From positions 498,325 through 562,324 of the forward strand of contig NZ_LMLR01000001.1 of NCBI RefSeq assembly GCF_001422645.1: a stretch of 64,000 nt of DNA. Direction: 5' to 3'. Under the pieces are notes generated by a model. The model had not been told where the DNA came from. It made no database searches and worked only from the letters and a program-made list of their open reading frames with translations. Of the stretch, positions 45,602-53,942 are shown one piece after another; position 1 is the first letter of the stretch, and every line of letters begins with the position of its first letter. Made by a program: the position numbers and the translations under genes. Source of the stretch: Arthrobacter sp. Leaf69. Its GTDB lineage: Bacteria; Actinomycetota; Actinomycetes; Actinomycetales; Micrococcaceae.

Positions 45602-45761
45602 GGAAGGTCCGGATGCGTGGCGGGCGGGCACCAGCACCCGCCTGTATCCTGAGTAGGTACGCCAGTGGCAGCATCCGGCGTCGCGGACTCCCGCTGTAAC
45701 CGTCAGTCTCCGATCAGCCTCCCTCGGACTCTGGGATTGGAACTCTCTTATCGCTACCGCC

Positions 45762-46940
45762 GTGCCGGGCCCCGTGGACGTCCCTGCGCCCGCCTCCACG
45801 CCCCCGCAGACCGCCGCAGCGGGTGAGCCCGCCGTCGTGACGTGGGCCGAGGCAGGCCACAGCAGGACGGCTCGCTGGCGGTCGGCGAACGGACGGCCCG
45901 CGCCCGTACGGATCGAAGTGGTCACCGACTCCCTGACGGCCGACGAGGCACACCGGATGGCGTCCCAGGGCATCGCAATGCTCTGGCAGGGTGACTTCCA
46001 CAATGCCCGGCAGATCCTCAACGCCATGGACCGGCGGCTGGGCACCGGGAAGAAGAAGGTCGCGGACACCCCGGCCGATGAGTTCTACCGGCACCGCCAG
46101 GCCCGCTCGCACCGTGCGCGCATGCTCGGCCTGCTGCTGATCCCGCTCGATCCGGGCCCGGTGGTGCCCCTGCGGCGTTCCCCGGATGTCCGGCAGGCCG
46201 CCGAGGAAGCCTATGGGGACATCGGCGGACCATCGGTTGTCTCCCTCCACGAGCTTGTCGGGGCCATCGGCGCCCACCAATGGCGAAAGAACGGCGTCTA
46301 CGTCGAGGCCCTGCAGGGCCGCATCCATCCGCACTACGGCACGTTCTTCCCCACCCGCAGCGAGTATGTCGACCTGGTGGCCGCCGCTCCGCTGCCTTCT
46401 GACACGCTGGCGTTCGACGTCGGGACAGGCACCGGCGTGCTCGGCGCCGTTCTGGCCCGCCGTGGCGTCAAACGTGTGGTGGCCACCGACAATGAACCCC
46501 GCGCGATTGCCTGCGCCACGGAGAACTTCCGGCATCTGGGCGTCCAGGACCGGGCGGAGGCTGTCCTGGCCGACATGTTCCCGGCCGGCCGCGCGCCGCT
46601 CATCGTGTGCAACCCGCCGTGGATTCCGGCCACCCCGCACTCCTCGCTGGATAACGCCGTGTACGACCCCGGCAGCCGGATGCTGTTCCGGTTCCTGAAC
46701 GAGCTCTCCGGCCACCTGGAGCCGGGCGGGGAGGGCTGGCTCGTCCTCTCGGACCTGGCCGAGCACCTGGGCCTGCGGACCCGTGAGCAACTGCTGGGCG
46801 CCATCGACGCGGCCGGGCTGAGCGTGCTGGAACGGCTCGACACCCGGCCAACCCACCCCAAGGCATCCGACCGCAACGATCCCTTGTTCGCGGCCCGGGC
46901 GGCCGAGGTCACCTCACTGTGGCGGCTCGCCGTCCGCTAG
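45762..46940 (+). CDS. SAM-dependent methyltransferase with NPPW motif (PrmC/RlmG-like)
   Basis: A 392-residue protein. The N-terminal part (1-190) contains DEAHRMASQGIAMLWQGDFHNARQILNAMDRR, unique to this subgroup. The C-terminal half is a small methyltransferase domain: LAFDVGTGTGVLGAVLARRGVKRVVATDNEPRA (SAM loop), then IVCNPPWIPATPHS, where NPPW matches the N6-adenine or N5-glutamine methylation motif. It may methylate a rRNA base or glutamine residue. GTG start without a clear RBS, so the beginning is less certain. Confidence 0.75.
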   Translation: MPGPVDVPAPASTPPQTAAAGEPAVVTWAEAGHSRTARWRSANGRPAPVRIEVVTDSLTADEAHRMASQGIAMLWQGDFHNARQILNAMDRRLGTGKKKVADTPADEFYRHRQARSHRARMLGLLLIPLDPGPVVPLRRSPDVRQAAEEAYGDIGGPSVVSLHELVGAIGAHQWRKNGVYVEALQGRIHPHYGTFFPTRSEYVDLVAAAPLPSDTLAFDVGTGTGVLGAVLARRGVKRVVATDNEPRAIACATENFRHLGVQDRAEAVLADMFPAGRAPLIVCNPPWIPATPHSSLDNAVYDPGSRMLFRFLNELSGHLEPGGEGWLVLSDLAEHLGLRTREQLLGAIDAAGLSVLERLDTRPTHPKASDRNDPLFAARAAEVTSLWRLAVR

Positions 46941-47000
46941 CGTCCCGCTCCGCCGCACGCATCAATACCCTTCCCCACCTAACTTGAGAGATTCAAACTC

Positions 47001-48593
47001 ATGAGCCTGATCCGACTGCAAGACGTCAGCGTGCGCTTCGACAACACCCAGATCCTCCGGGAAGCGTTCTTCCGCCTCGAAGCGGGGGACCGGGTGGGCC
47101 TGATCGGCAAAAACGGTTCCGGCAAGACCACCATCCTCAAGCTGGTCCTCGACCAGGTGGCACCGGACACGGGCACCGTCACCCTGGAACCGGGGACCAA
47201 GGTGGGCTACTTCTCGCAGTTCTCCGAACTCGACGGGGACGCCACGATTCTTGAAGTCCTCGACGCGCTGTTTTCGGAGATCAAGGCCGTCGAAGCCGAA
47301 CTGGCCGCCATCGACGCGGCCATCGCAGCCGATCCCGCGGAAACCGAACTCCACCGGCTCATCGGCCGGCAGGCTGAGCTGTTCGCGGAGATGGAACGGC
47401 TCGACGGCTGGGACTACCCGCGGCGCATCGACACGGTCCTCACGACCCTGGGCTTCGATGAGGCCCACCGCACCTGCGCGATCGACGAACTGTCGGGCGG
47501 CTGGCGCAACCGTGCAGCCCTCGCCAAGATCCTCCTCGAGGTCCCTGACGTGCTGCTGCTGGACGAGCCCACCAACTTCCTGGACGTGGCCGGCGTGGAA
47601 TGGCTCGAAAGCTGGTTCCGGGACTTCAAGGGCGCCGCGATCATCGTCTCGCACGACCGAAAGTTCCTCGACGCCGTCGTCACCCGGATCATCGAGGTGG
47701 AGAACTTCCACTTGCATGAATACCCGGGCAATTTCGGCGAATACGTCGTCCAGAAGCAGTTCCGTCTCAAAACCCTGGAGCAGCAGTTCGTGCACGAGTC
47801 CGAGCTCTTGGCCTTCGAAGCCGAAGGGATCGCGGATCGCCGCGAAGCTGCCAAGGCGGCCAGCCGCGGTCTGGGCAACCAGCTGGCCAAGATCAAGAAG
47901 TCCCGCACGCCCCGCCCCGTTGACCAGATCGTCACCGAGATCTACGGCGGCCTGCACGTCAAGGACGTCCTCTGCCGTGTGGAGGGACTGGGCAAGTCCT
48001 ACGGCGAGAAGCTGCTGTTCGACGATCTGAGCTTCGAGATCCGCCGCGGCAACCGGATCGTGGTCCTCGGCTCCAACGGCAGCGGCAAGTCCACTCTCCT
48101 GAAGGTGCTGACGGGAGAAGAGCAGGCCGACACCGGCGACGTGGCCTGGGCCAAGGGACCCGGGTTCGTGTCCTACAACCAGATGCTGGCGGACCTCGAC
48201 GACGCCGACACCGTGTCCCACGCGGTCAACGCGCTGCCTGACAGCCTGGCGTTCAGCGCCACCAGGAAATCCGTTAACCGGTTCCTCGCGATGTTCCAGT
48301 TCTCCGAGGCGGACCTCAAGCAGAAAATTGGAAACCTCTCCGGCGGGCAGAAGGCACGTGTCGCCATGGCGCAGTGCCTCCTGTCCGGTGCCTCGGTCCT
48401 GTTGCTCGATGAGCCCACCAACCACCTGGACATGTCCAGCACGCAGGTCATGGAACGCGCGCTGGTGCACTTCCCGGGGGCCGTCGTGGTGGTCAGCCAC
48501 GACCGGTTCTTCAGCGAGAAGATAGCCAACCGCCACCTCGTGTTCGGCGCTGACGGCGCGGCCCCCGGGGAAATCGACGTGCGGGCCGCCTAG
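47001..48593 (+). CDS. ABC-F family ATPase (two nucleotide-binding domains)
   Basis: A 530-residue soluble protein with two complete ATPase cassettes and no membrane part. NBD1: Walker A IGKNGSGKTT, signature LSGGWRNR, Walker B VLLLDEPTNFLD. NBD2: LGSNGSGKST, LSGGQKAR, VLLLDEPTNHLD. A helical arm linker (about 255-310, REAAKAASRGLGNQLAKIKKSR) lies between. ABC-F proteins act on the ribosomal E site or relieve antibiotic stalling; which branch cannot be said here. Confidence 0.9.
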   Translation: MSLIRLQDVSVRFDNTQILREAFFRLEAGDRVGLIGKNGSGKTTILKLVLDQVAPDTGTVTLEPGTKVGYFSQFSELDGDATILEVLDALFSEIKAVEAELAAIDAAIAADPAETELHRLIGRQAELFAEMERLDGWDYPRRIDTVLTTLGFDEAHRTCAIDELSGGWRNRAALAKILLEVPDVLLLDEPTNFLDVAGVEWLESWFRDFKGAAIIVSHDRKFLDAVVTRIIEVENFHLHEYPGNFGEYVVQKQFRLKTLEQQFVHESELLAFEAEGIADRREAAKAASRGLGNQLAKIKKSRTPRPVDQIVTEIYGGLHVKDVLCRVEGLGKSYGEKLLFDDLSFEIRRGNRIVVLGSNGSGKSTLLKVLTGEEQADTGDVAWAKGPGFVSYNQMLADLDDADTVSHAVNALPDSLAFSATRKSVNRFLAMFQFSEADLKQKIGNLSGGQKARVAMAQCLLSGASVLLLDEPTNHLDMSSTQVMERALVHFPGAVVVVSHDRFFSEKIANRHLVFGADGAAPGEIDVRAA

Positions 48594-48686
48594 GGGCGGT
48601 CGGTCCCAGACCGCCGGTGAACTCAAGTCGCCGACGGCGTCGTCCGGAGAATGCGACCGCAGCCCCTCAGAGCGCCGTACCCGCGG

Positions 48687-48692
48687 GATAAT
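48687..48692 (+). promoter_or_regulatory. -10 box (GATAAT) of the 48699 gene
   Basis: GATAAT, six bases (GGAAAC), then ATG at 48699; leaderless start inferred. Confidence 0.5.
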
Positions 48693-48698
48693 GGAAAC

Positions 48699-49013
48699 AT
48701 GACCGAACAGGACCAGGACCGCGACCCGTGGGATGAGTTCGACAGCCTCAAGCCCGCGGGACCGGACCGCGTGGAGGGCTACCCCGGGGGCGAGCCCCTG
48801 GGCTTTGGCTTCCGCACGGGAGTCCGCAGCGCGAAGGTGGCCATCGGCTTCGCCGTCTACGCGCTGGCCTTGGGAACCACCCTGGTGGTGATCGGAGCCG
48901 TCGACTTTATCGGCGCAGGCCAGTGGCTGCTGCTGGGGCTTATGGTCCTGGTCGAGGCGGTCTTTGTCCTGGCCTTCAGCCGCCTGGTCGCGCAGGCCCG
49001 GCAGCGCCGCTGA
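48699..49013 (+). CDS. Small two-helix membrane protein
   Basis: A 104-residue protein. An acidic N-terminus (TEQDQDRDPWDEFDSLKPAG) precedes two helices (about 48-71 and 77-96, AIGFAVYALALGTTLVVIGAVDF and WLLLGLMVLVEAVFVLAFSRL), then RQRR. Function unknown. The ATG at 48699 is chosen over an upstream start at 48651 because of the -10 box six bases ahead. Confidence 0.65.
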   Translation: MTEQDQDRDPWDEFDSLKPAGPDRVEGYPGGEPLGFGFRTGVRSAKVAIGFAVYALALGTTLVVIGAVDFIGAGQWLLLGLMVLVEAVFVLAFSRLVAQARQRR

Positions 49014-49081
49014 CCGCGCGCTCACGACGCCAGGACTCCGCCCCCGCCCTGCCGGTGGGCCCGGGCGCCGGGGCCTTTGGG

Positions 49082-50077
49082 CTAGAGCCAGCCCTTGTTC
49101 TTGAAGATGCCGTACATCAGGGCGGCCGTGCCGGCCATCAGCCCGATCGCCATTGGGTAGCCGAAACTCCACTGCAGTTCGGGCATCGCGTCAAAGTTCA
49201 TGCCGTAGATACCGGCGACAAATGACGGTGCAAATAGGATGGCGGCCCACGACGAGATCTTCTTGACCTGCTCGTTCTGCTCGGCACTGGCCTCGTTCTG
49301 GCGGTTGGCGGTCAGCGTGCCGTCGAGCGTGAGGGCGTTCTGCAGGAGGTCCCGGAAGGAATCCGCCCGGGAAATCAGCCGCTCCACGTGGTCCTCGACG
49401 TCGCGGAGGTTGTGCTGGAGCTCGGAATTGATCTGGTACTTTTCGAAGCCGCGCCGGAGCAGCTGCATCATGGCCGGGAGCGGATGGATGGCGCGCTGGA
49501 ACTGGATGACTTCACGCGCCAGTTCGTAGATCCGCCGGGACACCTTGGGGTCGCCGCTGAAGAGCTGGTCCTCGATCTCGTCGATGTCATTCTCCAGCCC
49601 CGCCACCACGGGCACATAGTCGTCCACCACCTGGTCCATCAGCGCATAAAGCACAGCCTCCGGGCCGTGGCACAGGAGGTCGGGGCGCCGCTCCAGCTTT
49701 CGCCGCACCTGGGCCACCCCGCCGGTCTCGGCGTGCCGGACGGTGACGACGAAGTTCTTGCCGGTAAACACGTGGAGTTCGCCGAATTCCACGGTTTCCG
49801 TCTCATCCAGGTACCGCGCCGGGCGCAGCACGGTGAAGAGATTGTCGTCGTAGCGTTCGAGCTTGGGGCGCTGGTGGGCCGAAATAGCGTCTTCCACGGC
49901 GAGCCGGTGCAGACCGAACTCTTCTGCGACGGCGGCCATTTCGTCCTCCGTCGGCCGGTAGAGGCCGACCCACGCCATTCCGCCGTGCCGGCTCAGGGTT
50001 TCGAAGGTCTGCTCGAGGCTCTGCGGCTCGGCGGTGCGGACGCCGTCCACATAGACGGCGTTATCGATGATAGTCAC
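49082..50077 (-). CDS. corA: Magnesium/cobalt transporter CorA
   Basis: A 331-residue channel protein. The large N-terminal cytoplasmic domain is followed by two C-terminal helices, with the selectivity motif Gly292-Met293-Asn294 (YGMN) at the end of the first. The ending ALMYGIFKNKGWL is typical of CorA. It forms a pentamer importing Mg2+. GTG start; GATAAT lies six bases upstream on the minus strand, giving a leaderless transcript. Confidence 0.93.
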   Translation of the reverse strand: MTIIDNAVYVDGVRTAEPQSLEQTFETLSRHGGMAWVGLYRPTEDEMAAVAEEFGLHRLAVEDAISAHQRPKLERYDDNLFTVLRPARYLDETETVEFGELHVFTGKNFVVTVRHAETGGVAQVRRKLERRPDLLCHGPEAVLYALMDQVVDDYVPVVAGLENDIDEIEDQLFSGDPKVSRRIYELAREVIQFQRAIHPLPAMMQLLRRGFEKYQINSELQHNLRDVEDHVERLISRADSFRDLLQNALTLDGTLTANRQNEASAEQNEQVKKISSWAAILFAPSFVAGIYGMNFDAMPELQWSFGYPMAIGLMAGTAALMYGIFKNKGWL

Positions 50078-50083
50078 GGGCCC

Positions 50084-50089
50084 ATTATC
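50084..50089 (-). promoter_or_regulatory. -10 box (GATAAT) of corA
   Basis: Minus-strand GATAAT, six bases (GGGCCC), then the GTG start at 50077. Leaderless start inferred. Confidence 0.55.
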
Positions 50090-50152
50090 CCGTCTTCCGC
50101 GGTCGCGGCCGCGCGGGCACCGTTGGCCACGGCGGGCGGCGGGCCGGGGAGA

Positions 50153-50713
50153 TCACTTTGGCCGGGCGGGGGCCAGGGAGCTGCCCTGGGCCAGCCGGCT
50201 GATCAGCGGTTCGGTGCGGTACTGGATGTGCGTGTGGAGGGCAAGGACCGTCTCGGTCCGGATGACGCCCCTGATCCGGAGGATGGAGCGCAAGGCGGCC
50301 TGCAGGTTGTGCGTGTCGGTGGCCACCACGCGGCACCACACATCCCCGCGTCCGGAGATCTCATGGACTTCCAGAACCTGTGCGATCAGGCGCAAGGCGC
50401 CCACCACGCCGTCGAGTTCCCGGTGGTTGACCTCGATCGTGACGAAGGCGACGACGTCGTACCCCACCGCTTCAAGATCGATCTCGCGGCCGCCGTCGTG
50501 CAGCAAACCGGAGCGCTGCATCCGCCGCACGCGGGACTGCGCGGTGTTGCGGGCAATGCCCAGGGTGTCGCTGAGTTCACCGATCTGGATCCGCGGATCC
50601 CGGATCAACTCCAGCAGGATCTTCAGGTCCGTGGGGTCCAGACTGTTCAAATCATCACTCCGGTTCACTCTGGCAGCACTCGATTGACTGTTTTGATCAA
50701 TTTTGCCATGCAT
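50153..50713 (-). CDS. Lrp/AsnC family transcriptional regulator (MFS-linked)
   Basis: A protein of up to 186 residues with an N-terminal winged helix-turn-helix (LDPTDLKILLELIRDPRIQIGELSDTLGIARNTAQSRVRRM) and an AsnC-type ligand-binding domain (VTIEVNHRELDGVVGALR, EISGRGDVWCRVVATD). It senses an amino acid or related metabolite. The ATG at 50713 is used; a GTG at 50668 would cut 15 poorly conserved residues and leave more room for the divergent promoter. It faces the MFS gene at 50825. Confidence 0.88.
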   Translation of the reverse strand: MHGKIDQNSQSSAARVNRSDDLNSLDPTDLKILLELIRDPRIQIGELSDTLGIARNTAQSRVRRMQRSGLLHDGGREIDLEAVGYDVVAFVTIEVNHRELDGVVGALRLIAQVLEVHEISGRGDVWCRVVATDTHNLQAALRSILRIRGVIRTETVLALHTHIQYRTEPLISRLAQGSSLAPARPK

Positions 50714-50824
50714 TTCAGCTGTGGAGATCAGCCGTCCGTCATTCTGGACGTATCGAATTTTCACGGGCTGGCGGTTCCCCCACCACAGGGAACACGCGGC
50801 CCGCTTCCACGTAAGGGCACGGAC

Positions 50825-52063
50825 ATGACGGTCTTCAGTGAACTCCGCATGCGCCCGGCCACGGCAGACCGCTGGGGCTGGGACGCTTCCACCACCGCAC
50901 GGCTGGTGATGGCCGGCGTCGTGATTTTCACGCTCCTGGTCGGCGCGAATCTCGCCACCCCGCTGTACCCGCTGCTGCAGGCCAAGCTCGGGATCACGGC
51001 GCTGGACGTCACCGTAGCCTTCTCCGCGTACGTCCTGGCGCTGGTGGCCACCCTGATCCTGGCCGGCCACTGGTCTGACCACATCGGCCGCCGCGCCGCC
51101 CTGGTGCTCGCCGTGCTTGTTGGCCTCGCGGGCGGTTCCGTCTTTGCCACTGCGGACAGCCTGTTCGCGCTGTGCACCGGCCGGGCCCTGCAGGGCATTG
51201 CGGTGGCCCTCGCCACCGGCGCCAGTTCGGCGGCCCTGCGGGAGCTGCTGCCCAGCCGCCCCGAATGGGCCTCGAGGTTCACCCTGCTGGCGTCCGCCGG
51301 CGGTGTGGCGGCCGGCCCGGCCATCGGGGGAGTGCTCTCGCTGCTGCCCGGTCCCACCTCCACGCCGTACTTCCTGCATTCTGTGGTTCTCACCGCACTG
51401 CTGGTTCCGCTGTACCTTCTCAAGGCCCGGCCGGCGATCACCTCGATTGCGGGTCCGCAGCCGCTGCGCGTGCTGGCGCCCCGCCGGCCGTCGGTGTCCA
51501 GCGAAGCACGGGGCGCGTTCTGGCTGGCTGCCTCGGTGGGGTTCCTCAGCTTCACCGTCTTCGGCTTCTGCCTCTCCCTTGCGCCGGGCTATTTCGCCCA
51601 GATCGTCCACGCGGATTCGCGCCCGCTGATTGGCCTGCTGGCAGGGTTGACCCTCGGGTCCTCCGCGCTCAGCCAGCTGCTCGCCGTGCGGGGACGGTTC
51701 GTGGTGCCGATGGGACTTGCCGTTCTGGCCGCGTCGGTGCTGCTCATCGCGGCGGCTGCCGCCTGGAACAGTCCCTGGCTGCTGATTGTCGCGAGCATCA
51801 CCGCCGGCATCGGCCAAGGTGTGTCCTTCCGGACCGTCTTCAACGATGTGGCCGGGAAGGTCGAGGCCTCGCGTCACGCCCAGATCATCAGCACCGTCTA
51901 CGTCATTACTTACCTGGGCAGCGCCATTCCCGTCATTGGGCTGGGGCTCGCGGCCGGCGTCGTCGGCCTGCAGACGGCGGTTGCCGGCTTCGTCGTGGTC
52001 TGTGCCATCGCGGCGGCGGTCCTCGCCGGCATGACGCTGCGGGCGGCGCTGCGCCGCGGCTGA
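50825..52063 (+). CDS. MFS transporter
   Basis: A 412-residue 12-helix permease. Helix 1 carries MAGVVIFTLLVGANLATPLYPLLQ, and the MFS signature GHWSDHIGRRAALVLAVL lies in the first cytoplasmic loop. Substrate unknown; the divergent Lrp gene suggests export or import of an amino acid or derivative. It is convergent with the second Lrp gene at 52140. Confidence 0.87.
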   Translation: MTVFSELRMRPATADRWGWDASTTARLVMAGVVIFTLLVGANLATPLYPLLQAKLGITALDVTVAFSAYVLALVATLILAGHWSDHIGRRAALVLAVLVGLAGGSVFATADSLFALCTGRALQGIAVALATGASSAALRELLPSRPEWASRFTLLASAGGVAAGPAIGGVLSLLPGPTSTPYFLHSVVLTALLVPLYLLKARPAITSIAGPQPLRVLAPRRPSVSSEARGAFWLAASVGFLSFTVFGFCLSLAPGYFAQIVHADSRPLIGLLAGLTLGSSALSQLLAVRGRFVVPMGLAVLAASVLLIAAAAAWNSPWLLIVASITAGIGQGVSFRTVFNDVAGKVEASRHAQIISTVYVITYLGSAIPVIGLGLAAGVVGLQTAVAGFVVVCAIAAAVLAGMTLRAALRRG

Positions 52064-52139
52064 CGGCCCGGGAAGGGCGTTACGCGCCTCCTGCGCCAGC
52101 CCGGGGCGCCGGAGCGTTGAGCTCGGGCCCGCGGCCCGT

Positions 52140-52646
52140 TTAGTCGGGCAGCGGGCCCTGGTTGCCCTGGATGTGGTCGAACACGAGCGTGGTTTCGGTG
52201 TGGCCCACCACGGGATCGGTGGCCAGGTTGTCCAGCACCCAGTCGCGGAGGTCCTCGGTGGTGGCCACCGCGATGTGCAGCAGGTAGTCCACCGAACCCG
52301 AGGTGTGGAAGGTCGACAGCACGGCCGGGAGTTTGGGCACCCGGGACGTAAAGCGGTCGATCTGTTCGCGGTCATGGGCGCGCAGCCTGACGGCGATGAG
52401 GGCCTGCACGGAGCGGCCGATCGCGGACAGGCTCAGCTTCGCCTCGAAGCCCTGGATGATCCCGCGGTCGGACAGGGCGCGGGTGCGCATCAGGGCCGTG
52501 GACGGGGCAATCCCCACGAGTTCAGCCAGCTGCTTGTTGGAGATGCGGGCGTCGGCGACGAGTGCCGCGAGCAGGCGCTCGTCGATAGCGTCCAGCGGCT
52601 CGCCGGCACCCGCTCCCGGCCGAAGATTCTTCGCACTGCTACTCAC
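52140..52646 (-). CDS. Lrp/AsnC family transcriptional regulator (paired with the PLP enzyme)
   Basis: A 168-residue regulator with winged helix (LDAIDERLLAALVADARISNKQLAELVGIAPSTALMRTRAL) and AsnC ligand domain (HTSGSVDYLLHIAVATTEDLRDWV). The GTG at 52646 is chosen because AAGGAGG stands directly before it; a longer frame from 52703 would add 19 residues that overlap the candidate operator. It is divergent from the sulfur-amino-acid enzyme at 52779 and probably controls it. Confidence 0.9.
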   Translation of the reverse strand: MSSSAKNLRPGAGAGEPLDAIDERLLAALVADARISNKQLAELVGIAPSTALMRTRALSDRGIIQGFEAKLSLSAIGRSVQALIAVRLRAHDREQIDRFTSRVPKLPAVLSTFHTSGSVDYLLHIAVATTEDLRDWVLDNLATDPVVGHTETTLVFDHIQGNQGPLPD

Positions 52647-52657
52647 GGATCCTCCTT

Positions 52658-52700
52658 GAAGTGTTGTCAGTTCATCATAAACGGCACATTCCAACACTTC
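52658..52700. promoter_or_regulatory. Inverted repeat between the Lrp gene and the PLP enzyme
   Basis: GAAGTGTTG (52658-52666) and CAACACTTC (52692-52700) are perfect 9-base inverted arms with centres about three DNA turns apart. It lies upstream of the minus-strand Lrp gene and 79 bases from the start at 52779, fitting an operator for the regulator encoded alongside. Confidence 0.5.
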
Positions 52701-52778
52701 CATTCATGCCCCCTACAAATCTCCGAATTATTGCCAGATACTTGCGGCATTCAATGGTGAATATTCATAAGGAGCAAC

Positions 52779-53942
52779 GTGCTTTCTCAAGACTCGCTGG
52801 CCGTCCACGCCGGCCGGACCGGCCTCACTGAATTGGGCGTGCACGCAGTGCCGATCGATCTTTCCACCACGGCGCCGCTACCCTCCGTGCACGACGGCGG
52901 TCTCGCTTATGAGCACATGGCCACGGGTGGCACCCACATGGAGGGGCAGAGCACCGTCTACCAGCGGCTCTGGAATCCCACCGTGGCACGGTTCGAGGAG
53001 GGCGTGGCGGTCCTCGAAGAGACCCCGGAGGCGGTGGCGTTCGCCACCGGCATGGCGGCGCTCAGCGCGGTGCTGCTTGCCGTCGTCGCCACCGGAAAGA
53101 AGCACGTGGTCGCGGTGCGGCCACTGTACGGGGGGAGCGATTACCTGCTGGCCTCGGGGGTGCTCGGCAATGAGGTGACGTTCACTGCCCCGGAGGGTGT
53201 CCATGCCGCGCTCCGGCCCGACACCGGCCTGGTGATCCTCGAGACGCCGGCCAACCCGAGCCTGGAACTCGTCGACATTGCCCGCGTGGCCGCGGCGGCC
53301 GACGGCGTCCCGCTCCTGGTCGACAACACCTTCGCCAGTCCGATCCTCCAGCGGCCCTTCCGCCACGGCGCGGCCATGGTCCTGCACAGCGCCACCAAGT
53401 TCCTCGGCGGCCACGGAGATGCCATGGGCGGCGTGGTGGCCGCGGCGCCCGAGTGGACCACGAGGCTGCGCCAGATCCGGGCCGTCACGGGCGGAATCCT
53501 CACACCCTGGCCGGCCTACCTGCTCCACCGCGGACTGGCCACGCTCCCTGTCCGGGTGCGCGCCCAGCAGGCCGGCGCGCAGAAAGTCGCGGCGGCCCTG
53601 GCCGAACACGGGCTGGTCCGGCGGGTCTTCTACCCGGGGCTGCCCGAGTGCGACCCGCAGGGTCTGATCGGGACGCAGATGTCCGGTCCCGGCTCGCTGA
53701 TCGCCTTTGACGTGGGCACTGCCGGGCACGCGGAGCGGATTCCCGGTGCGGTGAGCATGATCACGCACGCGGTCTCGCTCGGCGGCATCGACACTCTGAT
53801 CCAGCACCCGGCCGGACTGACCCACCGCCCGGTCGCCGCCGAGGCCAAACCGCACGCCAGCCTGCTGCGTGTGTCGGTCGGACTGGAGGACCCGGCCGAC
53901 GTCGTGGCCGACCTCGTGCAGGCCATCGAAGCTACGCGCTAA
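52779..53942 (+). CDS. PLP-dependent Cys/Met metabolism enzyme (cystathionine gamma-synthase or methionine gamma-lyase type)
   Basis: A 387-residue enzyme of the Cys/Met gamma-family fold. The cofactor-binding Lys207 lies in LHSATKFLGGHGDAMGG, with TPANPSLELVDI and ITHAVSLGGIDTLIQHPAGLTH as further family motifs. It could make cystathionine or split methionine to methanethiol; the lyase-like arrangement under an Lrp regulator argues mildly for a catabolic role. GTG start with AAGGAG upstream. Its 3' end overlaps the convergent MFS gene by 11 bases. Confidence 0.85.
   Translation: MLSQDSLAVHAGRTGLTELGVHAVPIDLSTTAPLPSVHDGGLAYEHMATGGTHMEGQSTVYQRLWNPTVARFEEGVAVLEETPEAVAFATGMAALSAVLLAVVATGKKHVVAVRPLYGGSDYLLASGVLGNEVTFTAPEGVHAALRPDTGLVILETPANPSLELVDIARVAAAADGVPLLVDNTFASPILQRPFRHGAAMVLHSATKFLGGHGDAMGGVVAAAPEWTTRLRQIRAVTGGILTPWPAYLLHRGLATLPVRVRAQQAGAQKVAAALAEHGLVRRVFYPGLPECDPQGLIGTQMSGPGSLIAFDVGTAGHAERIPGAVSMITHAVSLGGIDTLIQHPAGLTHRPVAAEAKPHASLLRVSVGLEDPADVVADLVQAIEATR

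Noticed and set aside
49388..50824. Plus-strand open frame joined to the MFS transporter
   Set aside because: It is antisense to corA and the Lrp gene, without family motifs; the MFS begins at 50825.
50714..52375. Very long minus-strand reading frame ahead of the first Lrp gene
   Set aside because: It is the antisense shadow of the MFS gene; composition is Arg/Gly/Gln-rich and only its last part is a real regulator.
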